This document shows positions 16,481 to 24,062 of a DNA stretch of 64,000 bases, piece by piece. Each line of letters starts with the position of its first letter. The first letter of the stretch is position 1. A program made the position numbers and the translations under genes. The notes below the pieces were generated by a model. It was given only the letters and a program-made list of their open reading frames with translations, was not told the DNA's origin and searched no databases. Origin of the DNA: Cohnella terricola (GTDB lineage: Bacteria > Bacillota > Bacilli > Paenibacillales > Paenibacillaceae); contig NZ_VNJJ01000005.1 in assembly GCF_007786475.1 (NCBI RefSeq), positions 1 through 64,000 on the forward strand. The letters are read 5' to 3'.

Positions 16481-17832
16481 TCAGTTCCTTATATACCCGC
16501 GTCGTATTGACCTTTCTCGCTTCTGTCATCGGCGGGACGATCATTGCTTCTTTTACCACGACATGGCTGTATCAGGAGAAACTGAACGATAACCTGCTAG
16601 CAAGCGTATTCCACTTCGGCCAGGATGTCGCACGGATCTACGATATCTTGCCGTTAGAGGAGGCGGATTCGTATGTCGGCGGAATGAATCAGCTCCATTC
16701 CTACTATATTCGCATATACGACAATGGCGGGCACTTACAGTCATACGGAGAGTTGAACGGCCAACGCGTATCTGAAGTAACGCCGGAACAAATCAGTCAA
16801 GTGCTGGCTGGAGAAGTGCTGCAGATCAGGACGAGGGGGTTTTTACCTGTATTGCTGGGCATGCCTCTTCACACAGAGACAGGGATAAAAGCCATGTTTG
16901 TAGAGCCGCTTGCCGCTTCTTCCTTATCGCTATTGACGAAGTTTTTGACCAACTGCTTAATTGCGGGAAGCTTGCTCATTCTGGTTGCAGCAGTGTTCCT
17001 GGTCAGACCGATCCAGAAGCTGACGAAAGCGACTAAACGTATCGCGGCGGGTGACTTCAACGTCAAGTTGAACATTAAGCAAAAGGGTGAGCTAGGCACG
17101 CTTGCCCGCAGCTTCGAGGAGATGATGCGCGATCTGAAACAACTGGAGCAGATGCGCAAGGAATTCGTATCGAATGTATCGCACGAGGTGCAGTCGCCGC
17201 TCACTTCGATATCCGGATATGCCATAGCGCTCAAGCAAGCTGGCGTTACCGAGCGGGAGCGGGAGCGATACCTCGATATTATTATCTCCGAATCGAAACG
17301 CATGTCCAAAATGAGCGACAGCCTGCTGAAGCTGAGCTTGCTGGAATCCAATACGCAGCAGCTTCGGGTAACCGAGCTAAGGCTTGATGAACAGGTCAGA
17401 CGGGTCATTGTGGCGATTCAGCCGCAATGGTCGGCCCGCAACCTTAGCTTCGAATTGAATCTGAAGCCCGTAACAGTCGCGGCAGATCACGATCAGCTCA
17501 ACCAGGTATGGACCAACATTATAGGCAATAGCATCAAGTTTTCCGAAGAGGGCGGTACGATTCATGTCAGTATCAAGCAAGAAGCCAACAACGTAACCGT
17601 ACGCATAGCCGACACGGGTATCGGCATCTCCCAGGAGGATCAAAAGCGGATATTCGAGCGGTTTTTCAAAGTCGATCGTTCCCATAGCCGCAAGTATGAC
17701 GGCAGCGGCATGGGACTGGCCATCGCGAAGCGGATCGTATCGCTGCATCAAGGCCAAATTCGAGTCGAGAGCGAGCTAGGTCGCGGCGCGGCGTTTATCG
17801 TCACCTTGCCGATTGCGGCTCCGGCAGAGTGA
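16477..17832 (+). CDS. Sensor histidine kinase, HAMP type
   Basis: 451 residues. The order is membrane segment 8-30, an extracellular sensor of about 115 residues, membrane segment 156-177, HAMP 178-230, dimerisation domain with phosphoacceptor His236 (SNVSHEVQSPLTS), and a HATPase domain with N box NQVWTNIIGNSIKF, DTGIGIS and GSGMGLAI. It phosphorylates the response regulator whose gene overlaps it by 4 bp. The extracellular part is too divergent to name a ligand. Confidence 0.96.
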   Translation: MISSLYTRVVLTFLASVIGGTIIASFTTTWLYQEKLNDNLLASVFHFGQDVARIYDILPLEEADSYVGGMNQLHSYYIRIYDNGGHLQSYGELNGQRVSEVTPEQISQVLAGEVLQIRTRGFLPVLLGMPLHTETGIKAMFVEPLAASSLSLLTKFLTNCLIAGSLLILVAAVFLVRPIQKLTKATKRIAAGDFNVKLNIKQKGELGTLARSFEEMMRDLKQLEQMRKEFVSNVSHEVQSPLTSISGYAIALKQAGVTERERERYLDIIISESKRMSKMSDSLLKLSLLESNTQQLRVTELRLDEQVRRVIVAIQPQWSARNLSFELNLKPVTVAADHDQLNQVWTNIIGNSIKFSEEGGTIHVSIKQEANNVTVRIADTGIGISQEDQKRIFERFFKVDRSHSRKYDGSGMGLAIAKRIVSLHQGQIRVESELGRGAAFIVTLPIAAPAE

Positions 17833-17852
17833 TTCGCAATATTTTGACGGCT

Positions 17853-17870
17853 GTTCATATTCAGTTCATA
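17853..17870 (+). promoter_or_regulatory. Putative OmpR/PhoB-type direct-repeat binding site
   Basis: GTTCATA at 17853-17859 and again at 17864-17870 (11-bp period, one helical turn), upstream of the alpha/beta hydrolase gene and just after the kinase gene. The spacing is that of tandem half sites bound by OmpR-family regulators. Confidence 0.5.
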
Positions 17871-17961
17871 GTCGCGTCATCGTCTGTACATCTTCATCGG
17901 TTAGGCTTGAGATAACGGTCGGTTTAAACCACTTGATTAACTGGTGAAGAAAGGGGTAGGC

Positions 17962-18903
17962 ATGATGAAGAAGTGGCTTAGAATTTTGCTCATCACATTG
18001 GCGGTAATCCTAATCATCATTGTAGCTTTTGTCGCGATCGTATATATCGTTAATGTGGTCAGCAGCAAGTCGGAGGAGGGTAAAATACAGGATTACGGTC
18101 AACACGTTCAGGTAGACGGCAAGGAGATGAATGTGCTCATTCAGGGGGATGGGGAACAAACGATCGTGCTACTTCCGGGTTATGGAACTGCGGCGCCTGG
18201 GCTTGATTTCAAGCCGCTTATCGACGAGCTATCTCCTCATTATAAAGTAGTCGCAATCGAGCCATTCGGCTATGGATTAAGCGACTTAACCGATAAGGAC
18301 CGCACGACCGATAATATCGTTCAAGAAATCCACGAGGCGCTTCAGAGCCTTAACATTGACCGCTATATTTTGATGGGACACTCGATCGCCGGATTATACG
18401 GTATTGATTATGTGAGCAAGTATAGGGATGAAGTCACTGCGTTTATCGGAATCGATACCAGTGTTCCAACTCAGGGCGGCATGGATGTCGAATTCCCGAT
18501 CGGACAATATAAGCTGCTCAAAAAATCAGGTTTTGCCCGACTGCTAGTGAAGCTTGGCGCCGATCCTTATGAAGGCTTGCCTTATGATGATGAGACAAGG
18601 AAACAGCTGCGGATGATTCAACTCAAAAATATGTTCAATCCGACCGTCTTGAACGAAATGGAGCATATCTCTTCGAACTTTAAAGGAGCTCAGCATATGA
18701 AGTTCCCGGCCGATCTTCCCCTGCTGCTTCTTATCCAAGGGAACAATGAAGACGTAGAGGGATGGATTCCTATGCACGAGGAGCAAGCTGCTGACGTGGC
18801 GAACGGCAAAGTGATCACCTTCGAAGCGAGTCATTACGTACATCACACGAAATCGAAAGAAATCGTGGAGAACTTCAGACGATTCATGGAGGATATGAAG
18901 TAG
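17962..18903 (+). CDS. Membrane-anchored alpha/beta hydrolase
   Basis: 313 residues from ATG at 17962 with AAAGGGG upstream; ATG at 17965 is an alternative. A single N-terminal membrane segment (LRILLITLAVILIIIVAFVAIVY in two short runs, residues 5-28) anchors a hydrolase domain. LLPGYGT supplies the oxyanion region, GHSIAGLYG the nucleophile Ser, and EASHYVHH the catalytic His. It lies 129 bp downstream of the two-component genes and is followed by a terminator. Similar anchored hydrolases beside two-component systems are common in Paenibacillus and Bacillus; substrate unknown. Confidence 0.88.
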   Translation: MMKKWLRILLITLAVILIIIVAFVAIVYIVNVVSSKSEEGKIQDYGQHVQVDGKEMNVLIQGDGEQTIVLLPGYGTAAPGLDFKPLIDELSPHYKVVAIEPFGYGLSDLTDKDRTTDNIVQEIHEALQSLNIDRYILMGHSIAGLYGIDYVSKYRDEVTAFIGIDTSVPTQGGMDVEFPIGQYKLLKKSGFARLLVKLGADPYEGLPYDDETRKQLRMIQLKNMFNPTVLNEMEHISSNFKGAQHMKFPADLPLLLLIQGNNEDVEGWIPMHEEQAADVANGKVITFEASHYVHHTKSKEIVENFRRFMEDMK

Positions 18904-18923
18904 GTTGTAATCCCCGGTTTATT

Positions 18924-18957
18924 AACCCTGCATGCCATTTGTGCAGGGTTTTCTTTA
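18924..18957 (+). terminator. Intrinsic terminator
   Basis: AACCCTGCA and TGCAGGGTT form a 9-bp stem followed by TTCTTT, 20 bp after the hydrolase stop codon. Confidence 0.85.
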
Positions 18958-18968
18958 TCATTTTTATC

Positions 18969-19616
18969 CTATATTTGCTGTGATATCTTCTGAACATAAT
19001 GTGGGATTAGCTCATTTATTTCAGTTTCATCTATTGTATTTTGCAAATGTCCTTTAAATAGCTGATGTTTCTTTAAATTGTAGTAATTAAATAATGCCTG
19101 TTTTAATGTCATATCGTATTGGACAGAGAAAGCAGGATCAATAATGCGACGCAACATGACTTCATCTTGCATCATAAACAGCGTAGGATCTATATCATTG
19201 AATACGCCATCTCTAATTCCTGAATGAATAAATGCTTCAAGTTTCTTGGCTCGGTTCTGATAGATTTCTAAAATCCGATCATACCATTTAGGATGTAGTT
19301 TCTTCAAATCGCTAATGAAAATGTCGGATATGAATATTGCTGCTGTTAGCGAAGCTTCAAATATTTTAATAAACCGACTTGGGTAATTGATGTCATTATC
19401 CAGGACGATTTGATCTCCCGCATTAAAATAACGAATATACTCGTCAACAATAGCGCCTATAAGTTCATCTTTGGTTGAAAAATATTTGTATAAAGTAGCC
19501 TTACTAATTTCCATGTGCATGGCTACATTATCCATTTTTAATTGACTAATTCCTGTTTTCTTAATTACCGGAATTATTAATTGCACATATCTTTTTACAT
19601 TCTCTTCTTTCTTCAT
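18969..19616 (-). CDS. TetR/AcrR family transcriptional regulator
   Basis: 215 residues. The N-terminal helix-turn-helix is visible as KTGISQLKMDNVAMHMEISKATLYKYFSTKDELI (residues 20-53 in two adjacent blocks). The remaining helical ligand domain resembles no family I can name. The gene is AT-rich compared with its neighbours, as is the divergent gene at 19813. An inverted repeat AAAGTATAC/GTATACTTT sits between the two genes and is a candidate operator for both. Likely a repressor of itself and of the divergent gene. Confidence 0.9.
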   Translation of the reverse strand: MKKEENVKRYVQLIIPVIKKTGISQLKMDNVAMHMEISKATLYKYFSTKDELIGAIVDEYIRYFNAGDQIVLDNDINYPSRFIKIFEASLTAAIFISDIFISDLKKLHPKWYDRILEIYQNRAKKLEAFIHSGIRDGVFNDIDPTLFMMQDEVMLRRIIDPAFSVQYDMTLKQALFNYYNLKKHQLFKGHLQNTIDETEINELIPHYVQKISQQI

Positions 19617-19700
19617 TTAAAACTTCCTTTGTACTTTAATAGGTAAAGCGTACCACTCCGTGATGGGATATGCAATAAACGCGATATATACCTTAAGTAT

Positions 19701-19734
19701 AAAGTATACGAAAAATACAAAATGAGTATACTTT
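19701..19734. promoter_or_regulatory. Putative TetR operator
   Basis: AAAGTATAC (19701-19709) and GTATACTTT (19726-19734) form a perfect 9-bp inverted repeat with a 16-base spacer, just upstream of the -35 box at 19737. Confidence 0.55.
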
Positions 19735-19736
19735 GT

Positions 19737-19765
19737 TTGATCTTTAATTGTTCTATTGCTATAAT
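19737..19765 (+). promoter_or_regulatory. SigA-type promoter of the STAS-like gene
   Basis: TTGATC at 19737-19742, 17 bases, TATAAT at 19760-19765; the gene starts 48 bp later. Confidence 0.7.
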
Positions 19766-19812
19766 TAGCCATACAGAACCTTAATAGCTACGTAACAGGG
19801 AGGATAAGCATC

Positions 19813-20211
19813 ATGTATGAATTTGATGACAAATTGCCAAAGACAACTACTTATTGGAAAGAAAAAGAGGTTTTTCATATTAAACATACAAGCTTTCGAG
19901 TAACAATGGAGGAAGCAAATGCGATTGCGGAGTTGCTAAAATTATCTGTAAGGGATGAAGATACAAAGGCAATTGTGATAGACAATCGTGAAGCTAGTGG
20001 GGTTTGGACACAAGAAGTGAACAAGATTTGGGATGATGTATTTGTTGAAGTTAAAGATAGAAAACCAAAGAAATATGTGACATTAACCAATAGTGCTATA
20101 GGTGCAATGCAGATTAATCGGATGTCTAGAGGCAATGGTATTGAAAATATGGTTAAAGCATTTTTCAATGATGCTACTGGCGAGGTGGAGGCATTTATTG
20201 AGGCAGAATAG
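19813..20211 (+). CDS. Small STAS/SpoIIAA-like protein of unknown function
   Basis: 132 residues from ATG at 19813 with AGGGAGGAT upstream. The alternation of helix and strand (ANAIAELLKL, TKAIVIDNREASG, PKKYVTLTNSAIGAMQI) suggests a STAS/SpoIIAA-like fold, but no catalytic or phosphorylated Ser motif is clear, so the call is tentative. It is AT-rich like the divergent TetR gene, with which it probably forms a regulator-target pair. It might be an adaptor or stress protein. I do not recognise a specific function. Confidence 0.75.
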   Translation: MYEFDDKLPKTTTYWKEKEVFHIKHTSFRVTMEEANAIAELLKLSVRDEDTKAIVIDNREASGVWTQEVNKIWDDVFVEVKDRKPKKYVTLTNSAIGAMQINRMSRGNGIENMVKAFFNDATGEVEAFIEAE

Positions 20212-20284
20212 AGATGAAATTTAGGGGAGGATTTCCTCTAAGGTTACCTTTTTTTAATCATAGATATAGAAGGAGAAGCCTGGA

Positions 20285-21382
20285 ATGTGGAAGTATATCA
20301 TCATTATAGTCGTAATCGCTATACTAGCTTATTTGGTTATCGCGTATTATCCGCCTCTGGGCGGTAAAAGCTCGGCTGAGAGTCAGAAACGAATTCATGA
20401 ATCCCCCAACTTTGCCGATGGGAAGTTCCGCAATCAAATTGACACGCCAATGGATTATAGTTTCAAGGATACCGTCGATGCTTTATATAAAACGGTAAAA
20501 GGAACGCCCAACAGTCGGCCGAAGAAGAGCCTTCCGTCCGTTCCGTTTGATTCAAAGGCTTTCTCGGATAGCGGCGACGATCAAGTTATCTGGTTCGGTC
20601 ATTCGACCCTATTGCTTAAAGTCAGCGGAGTCAAGCTGCTGATTGATCCCGTATTCAGCGACTATGCGGCTCCGGTCCGTTACTTCGGTCCAAAACGCTA
20701 TAGCTACGAGCTGCCAGCAACGATTGAGGAATTGCCCGAGATTGATGCAGTTCTCATCTCGCATGACCACTACGACCATCTGGACTATGGTTCTATTCGC
20801 AAGCTGAGAAATAAGGTACAGCAATTTATCGTGCCGTTAGGGATTTCCGGCCATTTAACGAAGTGGGGGGTCGACCCGGAGCGTATTGTGGAACTCGATT
20901 GGTGGGAAGAGCAGTCGTTCCAGGGACTTAAGCTCGTCAGTACCCCCGCCAGACATTTCTCCGGCCGCAACGTGAATAACTCAGGCTCGACCTTATGGAG
21001 CTCTTGGGTCATTATGGGAGACAGATCGAAAATCTATTTTAGCGGGGACAGCGGGTATGCGCCTCACTTTAAGGAGATTGGCAGCAAGTATGGACCATTC
21101 GATCTTGCGTTGATCGAAACGGGTCAATATGATGAGAAATGGGCAAACATTCATATGACTCCCGAAGAGTCGTTACAAGCTAATCAGGAAGTGCAAGGGA
21201 AGCTGATGGTTCCGATTCATTGGGGAGCGTTCACGTTAGCTTTACACAGCTGGACGGATCCGATTGAGAGAGCCAAGCGAGCTGCCGATCAGCTCGGCAC
21301 TCCGCTGGCGACTCCCAAGCTGGGCGAACCGGTCATTATCGGAGCCCAGGAGTTCCCGACTTCAAAATGGTGGGAAGAATGA
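20285..21382 (+). CDS. Membrane-anchored metallo-beta-lactamase-fold hydrolase (NAPE-PLD/RomA-like)
   Basis: 365 residues. An N-terminal membrane segment (IIIIVVIAILAYLVIAYY, residues 5-22) precedes the hydrolase domain. IWFGHSTLLL and LLIDPVFSD are followed by the metal motif SHDHYDHLD (His160, His162, Asp164, His165), PARHFSGR, IYFSGDSGY with a further Asp ligand, and HWGAFTLA with the last His. The arrangement matches the NAPE-PLD/UlaG-like branch, which hydrolyses phosphodiesters or lactones. RBS AGAAGGAGAAG lies upstream. Substrate unknown; the domain would face outward if the anchor is in the usual orientation. Confidence 0.9.
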   Translation: MWKYIIIIVVIAILAYLVIAYYPPLGGKSSAESQKRIHESPNFADGKFRNQIDTPMDYSFKDTVDALYKTVKGTPNSRPKKSLPSVPFDSKAFSDSGDDQVIWFGHSTLLLKVSGVKLLIDPVFSDYAAPVRYFGPKRYSYELPATIEELPEIDAVLISHDHYDHLDYGSIRKLRNKVQQFIVPLGISGHLTKWGVDPERIVELDWWEEQSFQGLKLVSTPARHFSGRNVNNSGSTLWSSWVIMGDRSKIYFSGDSGYAPHFKEIGSKYGPFDLALIETGQYDEKWANIHMTPEESLQANQEVQGKLMVPIHWGAFTLALHSWTDPIERAKRAADQLGTPLATPKLGEPVIIGAQEFPTSKWWEE

Positions 21383-21473
21383 ATGTTCATCGTCAGTTGT
21401 GTTTCCTTAGTTAACACATGTAGAGATATCTGAAAAATTAACCGTCGATAAATCAAATTTCCAATAACGGTCA

Positions 21474-21538
21474 AAAAAAGAGATCGCTTAATATTGGCTA
21501 GAGGATGAGCCTCTGTCCAAGAATAAGCGATCTTTTTT
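21474..21538. terminator. Bidirectional terminator between convergent genes
   Basis: AGATCGCTTA (21481-21490) pairs with TAAGCGATCT (21524-21533), flanked by A-run and T-run. An inner stem TTGG/AGAGG with CCTCT/CCAA forms the loop region. It serves the hydrolase gene (+) and the cupredoxin gene (-). Confidence 0.8.
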
Positions 21539-21552
21539 GTCATTTCTGCAAC

Positions 21553-21981
21553 TTATGAAACAATCAGATTCCCGGTCATATTGTCATGTCCTTGACCGCA
21601 TGTGATCGAGCAATGATATTCGAATGTACCCGCTTTGTCTACGACGATTTCCTTCGTTTCGCCGTTTTTCACTTCAACGCCCAGATCGCCGAATTTGATA
21701 GCATGCATCCCCGATTTGTTTTCAAGGGTTACTTTGATCGTATCGCCTACATTTGCTTCGATTTTGTCAATGTCCAACTTCCAGTTCGATGCCGTAATCG
21801 TAACTTCGATTGTTTTAGGCTCGGCAGCTGGCGAAGCAGGCGCGGATTCGGATGAGGTTGGCGCAGAAGATGACGGTGAGTTGCTGTTTGCAGCTTTGTC
21901 ATTGTTGCTGCCGCATGCGCTTAATGCGATAGTTGCGCATAAAGCGACAAGCCCCAGTAACGTTTTTACACTTGCTTTCAT
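21553..21981 (-). CDS. Lipoprotein with a CuA-type cupredoxin domain
   Basis: 142 residues. A lipoprotein signal peptide ends at Cys23 (ALSAC), followed by a Ser/Pro/Ala linker and a cupredoxin domain. The metal ligands fit a CuA centre: His93 (GMHAIKF), then Cys124-x3-Cys128-x3-His132-x2-Met135 (CSITCGQGHDNM), as in cytochrome oxidase subunit II but without its membrane hairpin. It can carry single electrons on the outer membrane face. It is divergent from the PQQ-type dehydrogenase lipoprotein, with which it shares a long gap containing a direct repeat, so it may accept electrons from that enzyme. That partnership is inference. Confidence 0.9.
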   Translation of the reverse strand: MKASVKTLLGLVALCATIALSACGSNNDKAANSNSPSSSAPTSSESAPASPAAEPKTIEVTITASNWKLDIDKIEANVGDTIKVTLENKSGMHAIKFGDLGVEVKNGETKEIVVDKAGTFEYHCSITCGQGHDNMTGNLIVS

Positions 21982-22008
21982 GTTGATTGTACCTCCATTG
22001 ATATAATT

Positions 22009-22155
22009 ATCTTAGTGATAAGATTATTGCTGTCCAATGAACGATTCTATTACGAGTTGTTACAAAAGTCAAATCCTATAATCATTGACGTTGTAAACAA
22101 TTAGGAGTAGAATTTTGATTGCCATTAATCTTAGTAGTAAGTTTGTTACTGTCCA
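22009..22155. repeat. Imperfect 28-bp direct repeat in the divergent cupredoxin/PQQ control region
   Basis: ATCTTAGTGATAAG...CTGTCCA at 22009-22036 and ATCTTAGTAGTAAG...CTGTCCA at 22128-22155 agree at about 22 of 28 positions and are 119 bp apart in the same orientation. They may be binding sites for one regulator of both genes, or a trace of promoter duplication. Confidence 0.6.
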
Positions 22156-22254
22156 GGAATTGCTATAAGTGTTTTTTGTGTTTCTTATTTTGTTTGTATG
22201 ATTTCAAAGGTTCATCTTACGCAGAAACTACATTAGATCAAGGGGGAACGGAAG

Positions 22255-23961
22255 TTGAAAAAATCACTCACCGTTGTTGGCGCAGTACTCGCGGCAAGCA
22301 TGGCGCTGACCGCATGCTCAAGCAACAACAACAATTCGCAATCATCTCCATCGGCATCCGCATCATCATCGCCGTCTGCGTCGCCATCAGCATCGCAAAC
22401 TGCTGCTACCTATGAGAACTTCCCGCACGTGCACTATGATTTGGGAGCCACGCGACATGTTCCGTTTACGGAAATTACGAAGGATAATGTGAACGATCTT
22501 GGCGTCGTCTGGACGCTTGATTTCAAGTCGCTCGACCCGTCCATTCCGAACGGGAATCAAAACTTCTCGATGGTCATCGATGGGATCGCTTATTTGACGA
22601 CGAGCAAAAACCATGTGTTCGCCGTGAATGCGCTAACAGGTGAGCCAATTTGGCACTGGGCGCCTGATGAAGCGCTTTATGAAAACACGAAAAATATGTA
22701 CATCGTCGCAAATCGCGGCGTTGCTGTGGCGGAAGGCAAAGTATACATGCTGTTGCTCGACAATCGCCTCGTCGCCATTGATCAAAAGACAGGCGAAACG
22801 GTTAAAATCGTCAACATCTCCGATGCAGTTGAAGGCGTAACGGTTGAAAATGGCTATTATGAAACGGTAGCTCCCGTTTACTTTAACGGAAACATCTATG
22901 TGGGCAGCTCCGGCGGCGACAACGGGGTACGTGGATTCGTCATGGCTTATAAAGCAAGCGATTTGACCGCTGCATGGGATTCTCCGTTCTGGGTCGTACC
23001 GCCGAAGGGTCAAGATTGGCTTAAAAATGCAAAATGGAACGGCGGCGGCGCAGTATGGAATCCAATGTCGTTCGACGAAGAGACAGGCTTGATGTATTTT
23101 GGCACGGGCAATCCGGCGCCTGACTTGTATGGCGTTGATCGTCCAGGCGCAAACCCTTATACGGACAGCATTGTTGCACTCGATAGCGCAACAGGCAAGC
23201 TCGTTTGGGTACAACAGCAAGTCAGCCACGATCTGTGGGATTACGATTCCGCGGCTACGCCAATGTTGATCACTGCGAAGATCAACGGCGCAGAGCGCAA
23301 AGTCGTCGTTCACGGAAGCAAATCCGGCGAATGGTGGGCATATGATTACAAAACCGGCGAAATCATCTATGATGCCGTCCAGTTCGCTAAGATCATTGAC
23401 CATCCGGAGCCGACTGAGGAAGGCGTATTGATTTACCCTGGCATTTACGGCGGCCAAAACTACGCTCCGGAAACGTACGATCCGGAATCGAACTATGTGT
23501 TGATCCCAGGAATTGAGATGCCTTCCCTTGTAAAATCTGCACCGGACGGAGCAGAAGAGGTTTCTGAATTCGGAACGACCATTGGTGAGGTTCCACCCGA
23601 TATCATTCCTTATGGAACGGTTACAGCGATCGATATGAACACCGGGAAAGTTGCGTATCAATACGATACAGACCAAGAAATGCGCGGCGGTTTCACAAGC
23701 ACTGCATCCGGAATTGCTTTCTACGGCGAGTTGAACGGCAAATTCCGCGCGCTCGACATCAAGTCGGGCAAAATTATTTGGGAATTCCAAATTGATGGCA
23801 ACACCATCATGTCGGCGCCTTCGATCTTCACCGTCGACGGTAAGCAATATATTTTGCTGACATCGGGCGGCACGAAGCCGAAAGCGTTTGTGTTTGCACT
23901 TGGCGGAGACAAGACGCAAGGCGCTGCGACGGAATCGACTGAAAAAGGCGCTCACGGCTGA
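22255..23961 (+). CDS. PQQ-type quinoprotein alcohol dehydrogenase-like lipoprotein with lanthanide-type DYD motif
   Basis: 568 residues from TTG at 22255 (AGGGGG 8 bp upstream; no other start precedes the signal peptide). Lipobox LTAC, Cys21, then a Ser/Pro/Ala linker and a beta-propeller built of repeats such as LTGEPIWHW, TGKLVWVQQ and SGKIIWEF. PQQ-dehydrogenase landmarks are GSSGGDNGVRG at 218-228 (Asp222 where Glu normally binds the metal), GTGNPAPD with Asn286, and VSHDLWDYD with catalytic Asp329 and Asp331. Asp two residues after the catalytic Asp marks lanthanide-dependent XoxF/PedH-type enzymes. The usual vicinal cysteine pair is absent, Cys21 being the only cysteine. Likely oxidises alcohols or aldehydes outside the cell; PQQ genes are not in the window. 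Confidence 0.85.
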   Translation: MKKSLTVVGAVLAASMALTACSSNNNNSQSSPSASASSSPSASPSASQTAATYENFPHVHYDLGATRHVPFTEITKDNVNDLGVVWTLDFKSLDPSIPNGNQNFSMVIDGIAYLTTSKNHVFAVNALTGEPIWHWAPDEALYENTKNMYIVANRGVAVAEGKVYMLLLDNRLVAIDQKTGETVKIVNISDAVEGVTVENGYYETVAPVYFNGNIYVGSSGGDNGVRGFVMAYKASDLTAAWDSPFWVVPPKGQDWLKNAKWNGGGAVWNPMSFDEETGLMYFGTGNPAPDLYGVDRPGANPYTDSIVALDSATGKLVWVQQQVSHDLWDYDSAATPMLITAKINGAERKVVVHGSKSGEWWAYDYKTGEIIYDAVQFAKIIDHPEPTEEGVLIYPGIYGGQNYAPETYDPESNYVLIPGIEMPSLVKSAPDGAEEVSEFGTTIGEVPPDIIPYGTVTAIDMNTGKVAYQYDTDQEMRGGFTSTASGIAFYGELNGKFRALDIKSGKIIWEFQIDGNTIMSAPSIFTVDGKQYILLTSGGTKPKAFVFALGGDKTQGAATESTEKGAHG

Positions 23962-24010
23962 TTTCAGTCCCAAAGTCGAATATGAACGCTTAGATATCGG
24001 TTGAAAATGA

Positions 24011-24042
24011 ACATAAGGCAGGTCCTCGGACCTGCCTTATGT
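24011..24042 (+). promoter_or_regulatory. Perfect 15-bp hairpin in the gap before the next lipoprotein gene
   Basis: ACATAAGGCAGGTCC and GGACCTGCCTTATGT are complementary with a 2-base centre. No T-run follows and the next gene starts 21 bp later. It could trim or stabilise mRNA, or reduce read-through from the dehydrogenase gene. Confidence 0.55.
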
Positions 24043-24062
24043 GTACGATAGGAGAATAAGCT

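Noticed and set aside
22255..23961. BamB-like or other non-enzymatic PQQ-repeat propeller
   Set aside because: The WDYD catalytic motif, GTGNPAP and GVRG blocks are those of dehydrogenases; plain scaffold propellers lack them. The Asp222 substitution keeps some doubt.
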